The translations under genes and the position numbers were made by a program. The notes under the pieces were generated by a model. It saw only the letters and a program-made list of their open reading frames with translations. It did no database searches and was not told where the DNA came from. Below are positions 15,707-24,611 of a stretch of 64,000 bases of DNA, in pieces. The stretch's first letter is position 1, and each line of letters begins with the position of its first letter. Source of the DNA: Acidicapsa acidisoli (GTDB lineage Bacteria; Acidobacteriota; Terriglobia; Terriglobales; Acidobacteriaceae); NCBI RefSeq assembly GCF_025685625.1, contig NZ_JAGSYI010000001.1, positions 992,001 through 1,056,000 of the forward strand, written 5' to 3'.

Positions 15707-17050
15707 CTATTCAAACACCGGCACATAAACAGCAAACCCCCGCGGCGGCGCAGGAAACTCAGCATTCCCATCCCCGTCCGTCGTGCGTTCATCGGGATGC
15801 GCGTTGTCGTGGCCATCCCACGCCATCGGGCGAAATTTCTGATTCGGCCACTTAGTCTTGACGCTGGTTCCGCTCCACTTATCGCCGAGGTTATTCAAGA
15901 CATACACCAGCCCCGGCTGGTCCACTTCGTCATTCTTGAAGCCGACGCGCTGCATGATGTAGAGGTCGGGATCGGCATGGAGGATCTGCGAATCGCCGCC
16001 CGCATAGTGATGATGCACATCGACCAGCGCGTCAATGCCATTTGGCGTTCCGCCACGGCCCAACCCATTGTTGAAGTAGTCATACCAGAAGATGCACGGA
16101 TACCCTTCGTGTACAAGGATGAACGAGTAGGCCAGCATCTTGTCGTTGACGATCGCGTTCTCGCCCATGTCGTGGTTATCGACGAAAGTCGCAGCGTGCA
16201 TGGGGCGCTTCATGACAACAGAACCGCCGTCCGTGAGATTGCGCAGATCGTAGTTGAGCGTGTCGCAGACGTCCTTGAGCTTGTAGCGAAGCGGAAAGTC
16301 AAAGGCAGCGATCTGATTGTCGGTCATGCCATTGACCCGGTCGATCCACTGCTCTATATCCTGGGGGCCGGACCACATCTCAGCGACGACGTAGGGCGTG
16401 AATTCGTTGCCGTCCCTGACATAGCGATACTTGGAGAGCACGCCAATCATCCATGCGCCGAAACCTTTTACGAAGTCGAAACGGAAGCCATCGAAACCCA
16501 GTTCCTCAATCATGAGCCGTGCGTAATCGAACATGGCCTTGTAAACCTCCGGGTTGCGATGGCACAGGTGAGGAAAGCCGGCGTAATTCTCCCCTTCGAC
16601 CATGACCTGTTCGAAGCGGCTGGGGTGAAAGCTGTTCCAGTCGCGCGGAAATTTGCCGCTCTTTGGCTTGAACTTCGTCCAGCGCTTCTGGCCATCCAGC
16701 GGATTGACCTCTTCCTCATCCGCGCCGGAGTTGTGATTGATGACCATGTCGGCGTAGAGGCCAATACCGCTCTGGTGGGCCTTGGCGGCGAGCGCTTCAA
16801 GCTCGGCTCGATTGCCCCAAAGGGTCTTCACTCCGCCCTTCTGATCAAAGTCGCCTAGATCCCAATAGTCATACGGATCGTAGCCCATCGATCGGTGATC
16901 CGACGCCTTCGAAACAGGCGGCAGCCAAAGCGCGTTGAAGCCGGACTTGCCCAGCGCTTCGACACGCTCGGCGATCACATTCCACCAGTTGCCTTCCTTG
17001 TTCTCCAGCTTTGGCGCATCCCAGTAAAACGCCTGCATCATGACAGCCAT
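15707..17050 (-). CDS. cytoplasmic alpha-amylase (GH13)
   Basis: 447 aa from the ATG at 17050, which has GGAGGAGAA 8 nt upstream; the frame continues 44 codons further but that part is not amylase-like. GH13 regions are all present: I DMVINH (101-106), II GFRFDFVKG (188-196, nucleophile Asp192), III VVAEMW (acid/base Glu224), IV FVDNHD (289-294). There is no signal peptide, so it probably acts on cytoplasmic glycogen or maltodextrins. It is monocistronic; no glycogen genes are adjacent. Similar enzymes are single-domain alpha-amylases close to the plant type. Confidence 0.88.
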   Translation of the reverse strand: MAVMMQAFYWDAPKLENKEGNWWNVIAERVEALGKSGFNALWLPPVSKASDHRSMGYDPYDYWDLGDFDQKGGVKTLWGNRAELEALAAKAHQSGIGLYADMVINHNSGADEEEVNPLDGQKRWTKFKPKSGKFPRDWNSFHPSRFEQVMVEGENYAGFPHLCHRNPEVYKAMFDYARLMIEELGFDGFRFDFVKGFGAWMIGVLSKYRYVRDGNEFTPYVVAEMWSGPQDIEQWIDRVNGMTDNQIAAFDFPLRYKLKDVCDTLNYDLRNLTDGGSVVMKRPMHAATFVDNHDMGENAIVNDKMLAYSFILVHEGYPCIFWYDYFNNGLGRGGTPNGIDALVDVHHHYAGGDSQILHADPDLYIMQRVGFKNDEVDQPGLVYVLNNLGDKWSGTSVKTKWPNQKFRPMAWDGHDNAHPDERTTDGDGNAEFPAPPRGFAVYVPVFE

Positions 17051-17297
17051 CGTGGATTCTCCTCCAGCGCACAGCCGCGCATCCGGCTGCATCGGATTTC
17101 CGTAGCCCAATCTGGTCGAAATGCGGGTATGTTTTCCGGAACTGCGGAAATCCACAGGCAAGCGACAAGTTCTCAGATGCAACCGGGGAGGAATCGGCTG
17201 TCTCGCCGTGCTTTAGCTCGGAAGAAAGCATTAAAGCAGCGAGAAACCTGCGGGCCTTCAAGAACTACCTCAGCCCGCACGTCGAACTATGTTTGCG

Positions 17298-17720
17298 CTA
17301 CTTGAGCTTCAGATCGAACTCCACGAGTTTGCGGGAGTCAAAGGAGCTGATCGTCTTGACCGCGCTCTTCTTCTTCCCCTGCTCGGCCCAGACTTCGTAG
17401 TCGTCAACCATGCCGACCTGGGCGAATCGGAAGGATCCGTCAGGGATGCTGGTGAAGCTCTTGATGTCGCGGCTCTTGAGATTCTTGAGAAAAACGGTGG
17501 CGCCCCCCACTGGCGAATCCCCCTCGCCAATGACTTTGCCCTGGAGGATTCGCTGACCAAAGTTCTGAGCTTCGGCGACTACAGGCCCAAGGCTACCGGA
17601 GCGGCCCGGATTGCCCACCGGAATCAACCCCAGCACCGTGATTGCAATCAGGCCGGAACCGAACAGGTAGCTTCTGGTTCGCTTCGACAGCTTCTTTGTT
17701 GGAAATGCACTTGGCATCAC
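17298..17720 (-). CDS. exported carboxypeptidase-regulatory-like domain protein
   Basis: 140 aa. A basic N-terminus and membrane helix (YLFGSGLIAITVLGLIPVG) form a signal or anchor. The mature part ILQGKVIGEGDSPVGGATVFLKNLKSRDIKSF then SIPDGSFRFAQVGMVDDYEVWAEQGKKKS follows the beta-sandwich pattern of the CarboxypepD_reg / SpaA-like fold: G-x-V at the start and a G-x-F-x-F turn. Its start overlaps the stop of the LysW-like gene by 4 nt, so the two are co-expressed. It is probably a small surface or periplasmic domain protein. Confidence 0.65.
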   Translation of the reverse strand: MMPSAFPTKKLSKRTRSYLFGSGLIAITVLGLIPVGNPGRSGSLGPVVAEAQNFGQRILQGKVIGEGDSPVGGATVFLKNLKSRDIKSFTSIPDGSFRFAQVGMVDDYEVWAEQGKKKSAVKTISSFDSRKLVEFDLKLK

Positions 17721-17917
17721 TCCTCTTCCTCTTCCTCGTCCAAAAACTCGTCGTCCTCTTCGTCAAGCTCGTCGCCATCCACATGCGCCAGCTCAATCGG
17801 CTCCGTACCGACCACTTCAAACTCGGTCCCACATTCGTCACAGGCGACAATGTCGCCCTCTTCCACTTCGTCCACTTCAAAATCCAGCGGGGTCTCACAC
17901 TCTGGACAATTCGGCAT
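17717..17917 (-). CDS. LysW-like zinc-ribbon amino-group carrier protein
   Basis: 66 aa. MPNCPECETPLDFEVDEVEEG, then VACDECGTEFEVVGTEPIEL gives two CPEC/CDEC knuckles that bind zinc, as in LysW. LysW carries alpha-aminoadipate or glutamate on its C-terminal Glu during lysine or arginine synthesis. Here the chain ends in a long acidic tail (DEEDDEFLDEEEEEE), still finishing in Glu. No LysX, LysZ, LysY or LysJ gene is nearby and the downstream partner is an exported domain protein, so a different use is possible. A TAGCAC-rich spacer with a GGAGGAG site precedes the start. Confidence 0.72.
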   Translation of the reverse strand: MPNCPECETPLDFEVDEVEEGDIVACDECGTEFEVVGTEPIELAHVDGDELDEEDDEFLDEEEEEE

Positions 17918-18066
17918 GATGGCTCCTCCTTCTTAGCACCATTCAAGCTTTATGATGACAGCATCGCGCGGTGCGACTCCGCTAGTTTTAGGGAGAGACC
18001 TGCCTCCGGTCAAGGGCAGAGCGGAAGCAATCGCACTGAAATTTGAGACCAGTGGAGAAGAAACGC

Positions 18067-19542
18067 ATGAATTTGCTTCGGTGCCCGCGCATGTCGCTGG
18101 TCTCTGTTCCATTTTGGCCCGTGTTCATCGAGCCTTTGTTCGCCGGGGTTATCCTCGGAATAGTCCTCGCCACTGCCCTCGGGCCTGTTTCCGCGGCGCA
18201 AGCGGATTATCAACAGCACGCCACTCCGGTCTCTGCGGCTCCAGCAGATCCGGCAATCGCCGGAGCGCTCGCCCGAGTTTCCGAAGCCCGCATTCATCAG
18301 ACGATTGAAAAGCTGGTTGGTTTTGGCACGCGCGCCACGCTCTCCAGCATGGAGACGGACCTGCCTCCCGGAACGGGAGTGACCGCTGCCGCAGACTGGA
18401 TTGCAGGCCAGTTCGAGGCGATATCGAAGGAGTGCGGCGGCTGCCTCGAAGTAAAGCGCGACACCTTCACCAATCCCATCGCCGAGCGCATTCCCAAGCC
18501 CACCACAATCACCAATGTCTACGCCATCCTGCGCGGCTCCGACCCGGCTCAGGCCAAGCGGATGTACCTGGTAACCGGGCATTACGATTCGCGCAACTCC
18601 GACACCCTCGATGACCACAGCACAGCTCCTGGCGCCAACGACGACGCCTCCGGCGTAGCTGTTTCGCTCGAATGCGCCCATGTCCTCAGCAAACTCAAGT
18701 TTCCCGCCTCGCTGGTCTTCGTCGCGGTCGCCGGCGAGGAACAAGGACTGAACGGCTCAGCACATCTGGCAAAGCTGGCCAAAGACGAGGGCTGGCAGCT
18801 CGAAGGCGTGCTGAACAACGACATCGTAGGCGGCAACACCACCCCCGGCGACACCCTCCAACGCAAAGACGTGGTGCGGGTCTTTTCCGAAGGCATCCCG
18901 CTCACAGCCTCGCCCGAACAATTGCGCCGCATTCGCGCCCTTGGAACCGTGGACGACGCACCCAGCCGCCAACTGGCCCGCGCCATGGACGATGTGGCCC
19001 GAACATACTTCCCCAGTAGCAGCTTCGGTCCGTTTCTGGTGGCGAGGCCAGACCGCTACCTGCGCGGCGGCGATCACACCAGCTTCAACCGCGAAGGATT
19101 CACCGCAGTCCGGCTGACCGAGTGGCGCGAGGACTTTAACCATCAGCACCAGAATGTTCGCGTAGAAAACGGCGTCCAGTACGGCGACCTCATCCAGTTC
19201 GTCGACTTCGCTTACGTCGCGCAGGTAGCGAAACTGAACGCGGCCACGCTGGCGACGCTGGCAGCTTCACCGGGAATCCCCCCGGACCTGAAGATTGTCA
19301 CCGCAAATCTCGAAAACGGCACAACCCTGACCTGGAAAACACCCGAAGGAGCTCCATCCAGCCTGCACTACGAGTTGCTGTGGCGCGAAACAACCGCTCC
19401 CGACTGGCAATATGTGCAGACCGTTCCGGGGACCGGCGCGAACCCGATGACTCTGACTGTTCCCATCTCCAAGGACAACGTAATCTTCGGCGTTCGAGCA
19501 GTTGATGCCGCAGGGCATCGCGGACTGGTGGCGACACCGTAA
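18067..19542 (+). CDS. exported M28-family zinc peptidase
   Basis: 491 aa from the ATG at 18067, with GGAGAAG upstream; the frame opens eight codons earlier. A membrane or signal segment lies at ~residues 18-42. Metal ligands follow the M28 order: His in VTGHYDSRNSD, bridging Asp in GANDDASG, the Glu pair in AGEEQGL, Asp in NNDIVGG and His in GGDHTSFN. The last ~100 residues (TTLTWKTPEGAPSSLHYELLWRE) look like a fibronectin III domain. It probably trims peptides in the periplasm or outside the cell. It is divergent from the LysW-like gene, sharing a ~150-bp promoter region. Confidence 0.85.
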   Translation: MNLLRCPRMSLVSVPFWPVFIEPLFAGVILGIVLATALGPVSAAQADYQQHATPVSAAPADPAIAGALARVSEARIHQTIEKLVGFGTRATLSSMETDLPPGTGVTAAADWIAGQFEAISKECGGCLEVKRDTFTNPIAERIPKPTTITNVYAILRGSDPAQAKRMYLVTGHYDSRNSDTLDDHSTAPGANDDASGVAVSLECAHVLSKLKFPASLVFVAVAGEEQGLNGSAHLAKLAKDEGWQLEGVLNNDIVGGNTTPGDTLQRKDVVRVFSEGIPLTASPEQLRRIRALGTVDDAPSRQLARAMDDVARTYFPSSSFGPFLVARPDRYLRGGDHTSFNREGFTAVRLTEWREDFNHQHQNVRVENGVQYGDLIQFVDFAYVAQVAKLNAATLATLAASPGIPPDLKIVTANLENGTTLTWKTPEGAPSSLHYELLWRETTAPDWQYVQTVPGTGANPMTLTVPISKDNVIFGVRAVDAAGHRGLVATP

Positions 19543-19572
19543 TTTGCAACGAAAACATGCGTAGCCTCTGCT

Positions 19573-20799
19573 ATGGTGCTGCGTATGACCAAACGTCTGA
19601 TCGATTGGATGGTGCGGAGATCGCCGCGCTGGGCGTACCTGCACAACCTTCCGTTCCGCCAGTTTGGCGTGCTTCTGGCAGGGGCCTTTCTTCTGTTCAC
19701 TGTCAGCGGATTTTACGAAGATCTGTTGGACGGCGGCAGAATGCCATACGCCGTCGCCCTCACTATTGGGATTGTCAGCGGGCTGAACACAGTGCTCTGG
19801 ATCGTGGTTGCCGCCCGGTTGCCGATGTACTGCCTGTTGGGGATGATTGCGCTTCAGTTCGTCCTGTCGACAATCAACCGTGTCATCCGCGAGTGGCTGG
19901 AGGCGACGTGGCATCTCTCGCCTGTCCCGTCCGGGGCCGGTCTGCATTTCGCGGCTACCTCCATTGCAATTGTGATCGTCGCCTCGTTCATCTGCTTCCT
20001 CCGATTCATGAAGATGACCGGACAGGAGGCAATGCGCATGAGGAGCGAGCTTGAACTGGCCCAGGGCATTCAAAAGACACTCGTTCCGCCCGTCAGCCCA
20101 AAGACCTGTTGTTTCGAAATCTACGGAATCTCTCATCCCAGCGAAAAGGTCGGCGGCGACCTGGTTGACGTGGTCGACCTGCCCTGCGGCGATACAGTGG
20201 CCTACGTGGCGGATATTGCCGGGCATGGACTGCAGGCCGGAATCCTGATGGGCATGTTGAAGACAGCGATAAGAACTGCCCTGGCAGACGAAGACGAAGT
20301 TGACGGCAAGGCCATGCTATCGCAGCTGATGTACCGGCTAAACGTGGTGCTGCCGCAGGTAAAAGAAGCCCACATGTACGCCACATTTACCTCGCTTCGC
20401 CTCAACCAGGACGGAGAGTCGTTTTATGGGATGGCCGCCAGCCCGCCGCTGCTTCACTGGAGCGCGGCAAGTCGAAGCATCACCTGCATTGAGGAGCAGC
20501 AGTTTCCGCTCGGATTGCTCCCAGTCTCCGAGTTTCCCGCCTGCCGGTTGCCTATGGAATCAGGTGACCTGGTAGTGATCGCGACGGATGGCATTCTCGA
20601 AGTGGCTTCGGAGACAAAATCCAGGCGGGGTGCAGAGCACAGTGTCGAATTCGGAGCTGCGCGGCTGGAAAAACTAGTGACCGACTGCGCCGAGCTGCCA
20701 CTCCACGAGTTGGCGGCGTCTGTCCTTAGTGCAGCGCGTAGCTACGGCAGACAATTGGACGATCAAACCCTGCTGCTGGTGCGACGACTGACGAGCTGA
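19573..20799 (+). CDS. membrane PP2C-type (SpoIIE/RsbU) phosphatase
   Basis: 408 aa. Four hydrophobic segments occupy the first ~155 residues (FGVLLAGAFLLFTVSGF; MPYAVALTIGIVSGLNTVLWIVV; MYCLLGMIALQFVL; ATSIAIVIVASFICFLRF). A linker ELELAQGIQKTLVPP follows, then the phosphatase domain with KVGGDLVDVV, YVADIAGHGLQAGILMGM and VIATDGILEVAS, which carry the Mn-binding Asp residues. RsbU-type enzymes dephosphorylate anti-anti-sigma factors. No STAS or kinase partner is adjacent. Start is ATG 19573 with ATG 19585 as alternative; Shine-Dalgarno weak. Confidence 0.82.
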   Translation: MVLRMTKRLIDWMVRRSPRWAYLHNLPFRQFGVLLAGAFLLFTVSGFYEDLLDGGRMPYAVALTIGIVSGLNTVLWIVVAARLPMYCLLGMIALQFVLSTINRVIREWLEATWHLSPVPSGAGLHFAATSIAIVIVASFICFLRFMKMTGQEAMRMRSELELAQGIQKTLVPPVSPKTCCFEIYGISHPSEKVGGDLVDVVDLPCGDTVAYVADIAGHGLQAGILMGMLKTAIRTALADEDEVDGKAMLSQLMYRLNVVLPQVKEAHMYATFTSLRLNQDGESFYGMAASPPLLHWSAASRSITCIEEQQFPLGLLPVSEFPACRLPMESGDLVVIATDGILEVASETKSRRGAEHSVEFGAARLEKLVTDCAELPLHELAASVLSAARSYGRQLDDQTLLLVRRLTS

Positions 20800-20927
20800 A
20801 GACGAATTGTCATTCAGTATCTGGCGTCAATCCCATCAAATTTCTCGAAAACTCAGATGAATCTGACGCAAAACGACTGGCGCATGACATTGAAGCTTGA
20901 GAGGATGTAGGCTCAAGGAAGACGAAT

Positions 20928-21752
20928 ATGCCCAGGTTCGGTTCTGCACAATTCGCATTTCCCGAGTTCTCCGGTGCCACGCGCCGCCTGATCCTGTGGA
21001 ACCTGGTGGCGTATTTTGTGCTGCTGCTGGCAACCACCGCTCGGCTGGACACGCTGCTGACCCTGATCAGCCATCTCGCCTTGCGTCCGGACATGGTCTT
21101 TGCCGGAGAAATCTGGCAGCCGCTCACGTACAGCCTCGTACACCCCGCGCTACTCGGAACACTCTTTGAGTTGCTGTCGCTGTGGTTTCTCGGCGGCCTC
21201 CTAGAATCGATGCACGGCAGCCGATGGCTGGACGGCCTCTATCTGGTTTCAGTCCTTGGAGCGGCGCTGACGGCAGTCGTGATCTTCGCCATCGGCTACA
21301 AGCTCGGCTCGCCGCAACCGCTGATCACCATCTACGGCTGCATGGGCGGCATCTTCGGAATGCTCACGGCCATCGCCGTGCTGCACGGCGACTTGCAATT
21401 CCAGCTTTTCTTCGTCATCGGCATCAAAGCCAAATATCTGGCTATCATCTACACCCTGATTGCCCTCGCGCAGACCTTCGGCGAACAGCGCATCTACGCC
21501 TTCGCACAACTCGGCGGAGCGCTGGCCGCCATCCTGTACGTGCGCAGCTCCCCCCGCCGCGGCTTCGGATTCGCTCTGAGCGAGCGCTGGTACGGCCTGC
21601 GCAACCAATATTACCGCTGGAAGCGCCGCCGGGCGGCCAGCAAATTTCAGGTGTACATGAAGAAACAGGGCCGCACCGTTCGCTTCGATGGTCAGGGCCG
21701 GCTGATCGACGAAGACGACGTCAAGCACGACGACCGCAAGCGCTGGAATTAG
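20928..21752 (+). CDS. rhomboid-like membrane protein lacking the catalytic dyad
   Basis: 274 aa, start after AGGAAGACGAAT. About six membrane helices in a rhomboid layout: the loop EIWQPLTYSLVHPALLGTLFELLSLWFLGGLLES is the HPGWxHLxxN-type segment. However the active-site GxSG is GCMGG, with Met in place of Ser, and the usual HxGG has become AQLGG, with no His. It is therefore probably an inactive rhomboid homologue. The tail (RAASKFQVYMKKQGRTVRFDGQGRLIDEDD) is soluble and basic. Such pseudoproteases may bind membrane clients. The neighbours give no pathway. Confidence 0.7.
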   Translation: MPRFGSAQFAFPEFSGATRRLILWNLVAYFVLLLATTARLDTLLTLISHLALRPDMVFAGEIWQPLTYSLVHPALLGTLFELLSLWFLGGLLESMHGSRWLDGLYLVSVLGAALTAVVIFAIGYKLGSPQPLITIYGCMGGIFGMLTAIAVLHGDLQFQLFFVIGIKAKYLAIIYTLIALAQTFGEQRIYAFAQLGGALAAILYVRSSPRRGFGFALSERWYGLRNQYYRWKRRRAASKFQVYMKKQGRTVRFDGQGRLIDEDDVKHDDRKRWN

Positions 21753-21797
21753 CGACTCAACCCTTACCCCGTTGAATCCAGTAGAATCCCTTCCTGT

Positions 21798-22751
21798 ATG
21801 ACTACGAAAAAGATCGCTTTCCTCTTTCCCGGCCAGGGTTCGCAAACCGTGGGCATGGGCCGCAGCCTCGCCGAAAATTTCCCCGTCGCTGCCGCAACCT
21901 TTGCCGAAGCCGATGACGCACTCGGCTTTCCGCTGAGCCGAATCTTCCTCGACGGCCCCGACGATGAATTGCGTTTGACCGAGAATACGCAGCCGGCAAT
22001 TCTGACCGTAAGCGTCGCCGCCCATCGCACCCTAGCCGAGCACGGAATCACGCCAGCGCTAGCCGCCGGGCACTCTCTCGGAGAATGGTCAGCGCACGTG
22101 GCAGCGGGAACGCTCAGCTTCACCGACGCCGTTCGGGCCGTGAAAGCCCGAGGACGCTCCATGCAGACCGCCGTCCCGGCAGGCGAGGGCGCCATGGCCG
22201 CGATCCTCGCGTTGGCTGCCGAGCAGGTCTCTGAAGCATGCGCCGAAGCAGCGGCTGCAACTGGATTGGTCGTGTCGGCCGCGAACTTCAACTCGCCGGA
22301 TCAGACCGTGATCTCCGGTGCGACGACCGCCGTTGAGAAAGCTGCCGAACTGGCGAAAGCTCGCGGAGCCCGCAAAGTAGTGATGCTGCCAGTCAGCGCT
22401 CCCTTCCATTGCGCGCTCATGCAGCCTGCTCAGGCCGATGTCGCCAAGTTCCTCAGCGGCATCACGATGGCCGAGCCACGCATTCCCGTTGCCGCCAACG
22501 TCAGCGGAACCCTGGTAACGACCGCCGATCAGGCACGCACCGCGCTCATCGAACAGGTGACAGGAACCGTCAACTGGGTCGGCTGCGTTCAGGCGCTCGC
22601 TGCGGCAGGAGCAGTGACGTATGTTGAAGTCGGACCGGGCAAAGTCCTCGCCGGATTGCTCCGCCAGATCGACCGCAGCCAGAAATGCGTCAACGTCGAG
22701 GACGCAGCAAGCCTTGAGAAAGCCCTGGCGGAACTAACCGCCACTCAGTAG
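21798..22751 (+). CDS. fabD: malonyl-CoA:ACP transacylase
   Basis: 317 aa. GQGSQTVGMG (10-19) is the N-terminal oxyanion block; GHSLGEWSAH holds the nucleophile Ser near residue 95; an Arg follows in VKARGRSMQ; the catalytic His is in SAPFHCALM. FabD loads malonyl groups onto acyl carrier protein for fatty acid synthesis. It is alone here rather than with fabH, fabG and acpP. Its stop overlaps the convergent downstream gene by 7 nt. Confidence 0.92.
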   Translation: MTTKKIAFLFPGQGSQTVGMGRSLAENFPVAAATFAEADDALGFPLSRIFLDGPDDELRLTENTQPAILTVSVAAHRTLAEHGITPALAAGHSLGEWSAHVAAGTLSFTDAVRAVKARGRSMQTAVPAGEGAMAAILALAAEQVSEACAEAAAATGLVVSAANFNSPDQTVISGATTAVEKAAELAKARGARKVVMLPVSAPFHCALMQPAQADVAKFLSGITMAEPRIPVAANVSGTLVTTADQARTALIEQVTGTVNWVGCVQALAAAGAVTYVEVGPGKVLAGLLRQIDRSQKCVNVEDAASLEKALAELTATQ

Positions 22752-23248
22752 TGGTCCAAACTCAGCTCAAACGGAGAAAATCCAAGCGTATGCTCTTTCT
22801 TGTCAAAGGCAAGAAAGAGCGGCTTGCTCTTGCGCCCATTAATCATCGCACCCACGATCAACTCCGTGCCAGTGAGCTTTCTCGCGACGATAATATGGCT
22901 GCTGATGGTTCCATAGTCGTTCGCCGAACTGTCCCGGCCCCAGTCTTCCGCAAATCGCTCGTAAGGATAAGTCGCGTACTGGGCCTGATGCTGTTTCCAG
23001 TCGAAGTCATTGCGCCAGATACCGTAGGCGCGAGGCAGGTCGTTGCCTTCCACCGCCTGCAGAAACTGGTTGACATCGCGCTCGCCCGCCCAGTAGGTCC
23101 ACCAATTCCACGGATAGTCGATTGGCCGCCCCGTAAAAAACCACATTCCGACAAGAAACACGAACAGGAAAGCCAAAGTGCCCGAGAACACCTGGGAACG
23201 GCGGCGTGAGCGGGCAGCATCGAACTTGGGCGCATCCATCAGGGTCAT
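22745..23248 (-). CDS. membrane-anchored protein of unknown function
   Basis: 167 aa. A basic N-terminus (ARSRRRSQVF) is followed by one membrane helix (SGTLAFLFVFLVGMWFFTG), so the rest is probably outside the cytoplasm. The soluble part has many aromatics (YPWNWWTYWAGERDVNQFL). The C-terminal half is predicted mixed alpha/beta (ISSHIIVARKLTGTELIVGAMING), similar in feel to small stress or NTF2-like domains, but no family is certain. It is convergent with fabD. Confidence 0.6.
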   Translation of the reverse strand: MTLMDAPKFDAARSRRRSQVFSGTLAFLFVFLVGMWFFTGRPIDYPWNWWTYWAGERDVNQFLQAVEGNDLPRAYGIWRNDFDWKQHQAQYATYPYERFAEDWGRDSSANDYGTISSHIIVARKLTGTELIVGAMINGRKSKPLFLAFDKKEHTLGFSPFELSLDHY

Positions 23249-23405
23249 CGTTTGCTATTCCTCAGCCGAGCGGGTTGAAAAAGAAGCATCTGGGCAGAAA
23301 TGGCCGATCACCGGGCTGCCCGCAAATCGGGAACACTTCTATTAGAGACAACCAGACCCCGGAAAGTGTTCCCTGTGTGCTCCGGCGTCCTCCTATTTGT
23401 TCCCC

Positions 23406-24548
23406 TCATCCCTTGGCGACATTAAAACTGAAGCTGGTTCGGCTGCGCTCCTTATGGCGTTCGAAGGCCAGTTCGATCAGACGGCTGATCAAATCTGAAT
23501 AGCCAAGGCCAGTAGCCTGCCACAGCTTGGGATACATGCTGATGGAGGTAAAGCCGGGCAACGTATTGACTTCATTCAGATAAATCCTGCGCTTGCCATC
23601 CGGCTCCATCAGGAAATCGACGCGAGCCAGACCGGCCAGATCGCAAGCGCGAAAAGCCTCGACAGCCATCGCGCGGATTTGTTTTGATTCAGCCGCAGTG
23701 ATCTTGGCCGGAATGATCGGTACGGAGCCGTCCGAGAGATACTTCGCCTCGTAATCGTAAAACTCCTTGCCAGGCACAATCTCACCAACCACGCTCGCCT
23801 TCGGATCATCATTTCCCAGCACAGCCACTTCCAGTTCCCGCGCCTTCTTCTTCGCGCCGCCCACTCCCTGCTCGATAACGATCTTCCGATCAAAGCAAGC
23901 CGCAAGCGTCAGCGCCGGACCAAGCTCCTTTCGATCATGGACCTTGCTGATTCCAACCGAGGAACCAAGATTGGCCGGCTTGACGAAAATCGGGTACTTC
24001 AGCGCCGCTTCGATAGCCGCCACCGTCTTGCGCGGCGAAGCCTCCCACGCAGTCCGTAGAACTGTGACATGCTTCACAATGGGCAGTCGCGCCTGCGCAA
24101 AGAGCCGCTTCATGGCATCCTTGTCCATCCCAGCAGCCGAGCCCAAAACGCCGGAACCCACATAGGCGATATCCGCCAGTTCAAAGAGTCCCTGAATCGT
24201 GCCATCTTCGCCAAAGGTCCCATGTAGTACTGGGAAAACCACATCCAGCCGTCCCGAACCCAGGCTCGCCGCGTCAGGAACAAGCGCCGTGACAGCATCC
24301 GCCGGGGATGCCGTCGTCTCTGCCTCGGCCTGGAGAACCAGGTCGGCGGACTCGGAGTGGTTGCCCGTCAGCAGCGCCTGCGCACCGCCCGCTGTGAGCC
24401 AACGGCCAGTTTTGGTGATGCCGATCGGCACCACATCGAACTTCCTGCGATCAATTGCCTTAAGAATCGAAGCTGCCGAAAGCAACGAAACTTCATGCTC
24501 GCCGCTCCTGCCACCAAAGAGAATACCTACGCGCAGTTTCTTAGCCAT
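23406..24548 (-). CDS. ddl: D-alanine--D-alanine ligase
   Basis: 380 aa, start after GAAGAGGC. The N-terminal FGGRSGEHEVSLLSA is the Ddl signature; the ATP-grasp core contains YVGSGVLGSAAGMDKDAMKRLF, IFVKPANLGSSVGISKV and the metal-binding block RVDFLMEPDGKRRIYLNEVNTLPGFT. It makes the D-Ala-D-Ala dipeptide for peptidoglycan. Length (~380) suits the longer DdlA-like subgroup. Arginase precedes it on the same strand with a 63-bp gap, so they could be co-transcribed, although no shared pathway is obvious. Confidence 0.92.
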   Translation of the reverse strand: MAKKLRVGILFGGRSGEHEVSLLSAASILKAIDRRKFDVVPIGITKTGRWLTAGGAQALLTGNHSESADLVLQAEAETTASPADAVTALVPDAASLGSGRLDVVFPVLHGTFGEDGTIQGLFELADIAYVGSGVLGSAAGMDKDAMKRLFAQARLPIVKHVTVLRTAWEASPRKTVAAIEAALKYPIFVKPANLGSSVGISKVHDRKELGPALTLAACFDRKIVIEQGVGGAKKKARELEVAVLGNDDPKASVVGEIVPGKEFYDYEAKYLSDGSVPIIPAKITAAESKQIRAMAVEAFRACDLAGLARVDFLMEPDGKRRIYLNEVNTLPGFTSISMYPKLWQATGLGYSDLISRLIELAFERHKERSRTSFSFNVAKG

Positions 24549-24611
24549 GCCTCTTCGATTGTAGTGTCCCTGTTTCCGAGTGCAGGTGGCACGCCGGATT
24601 TTGTTTCGTCG

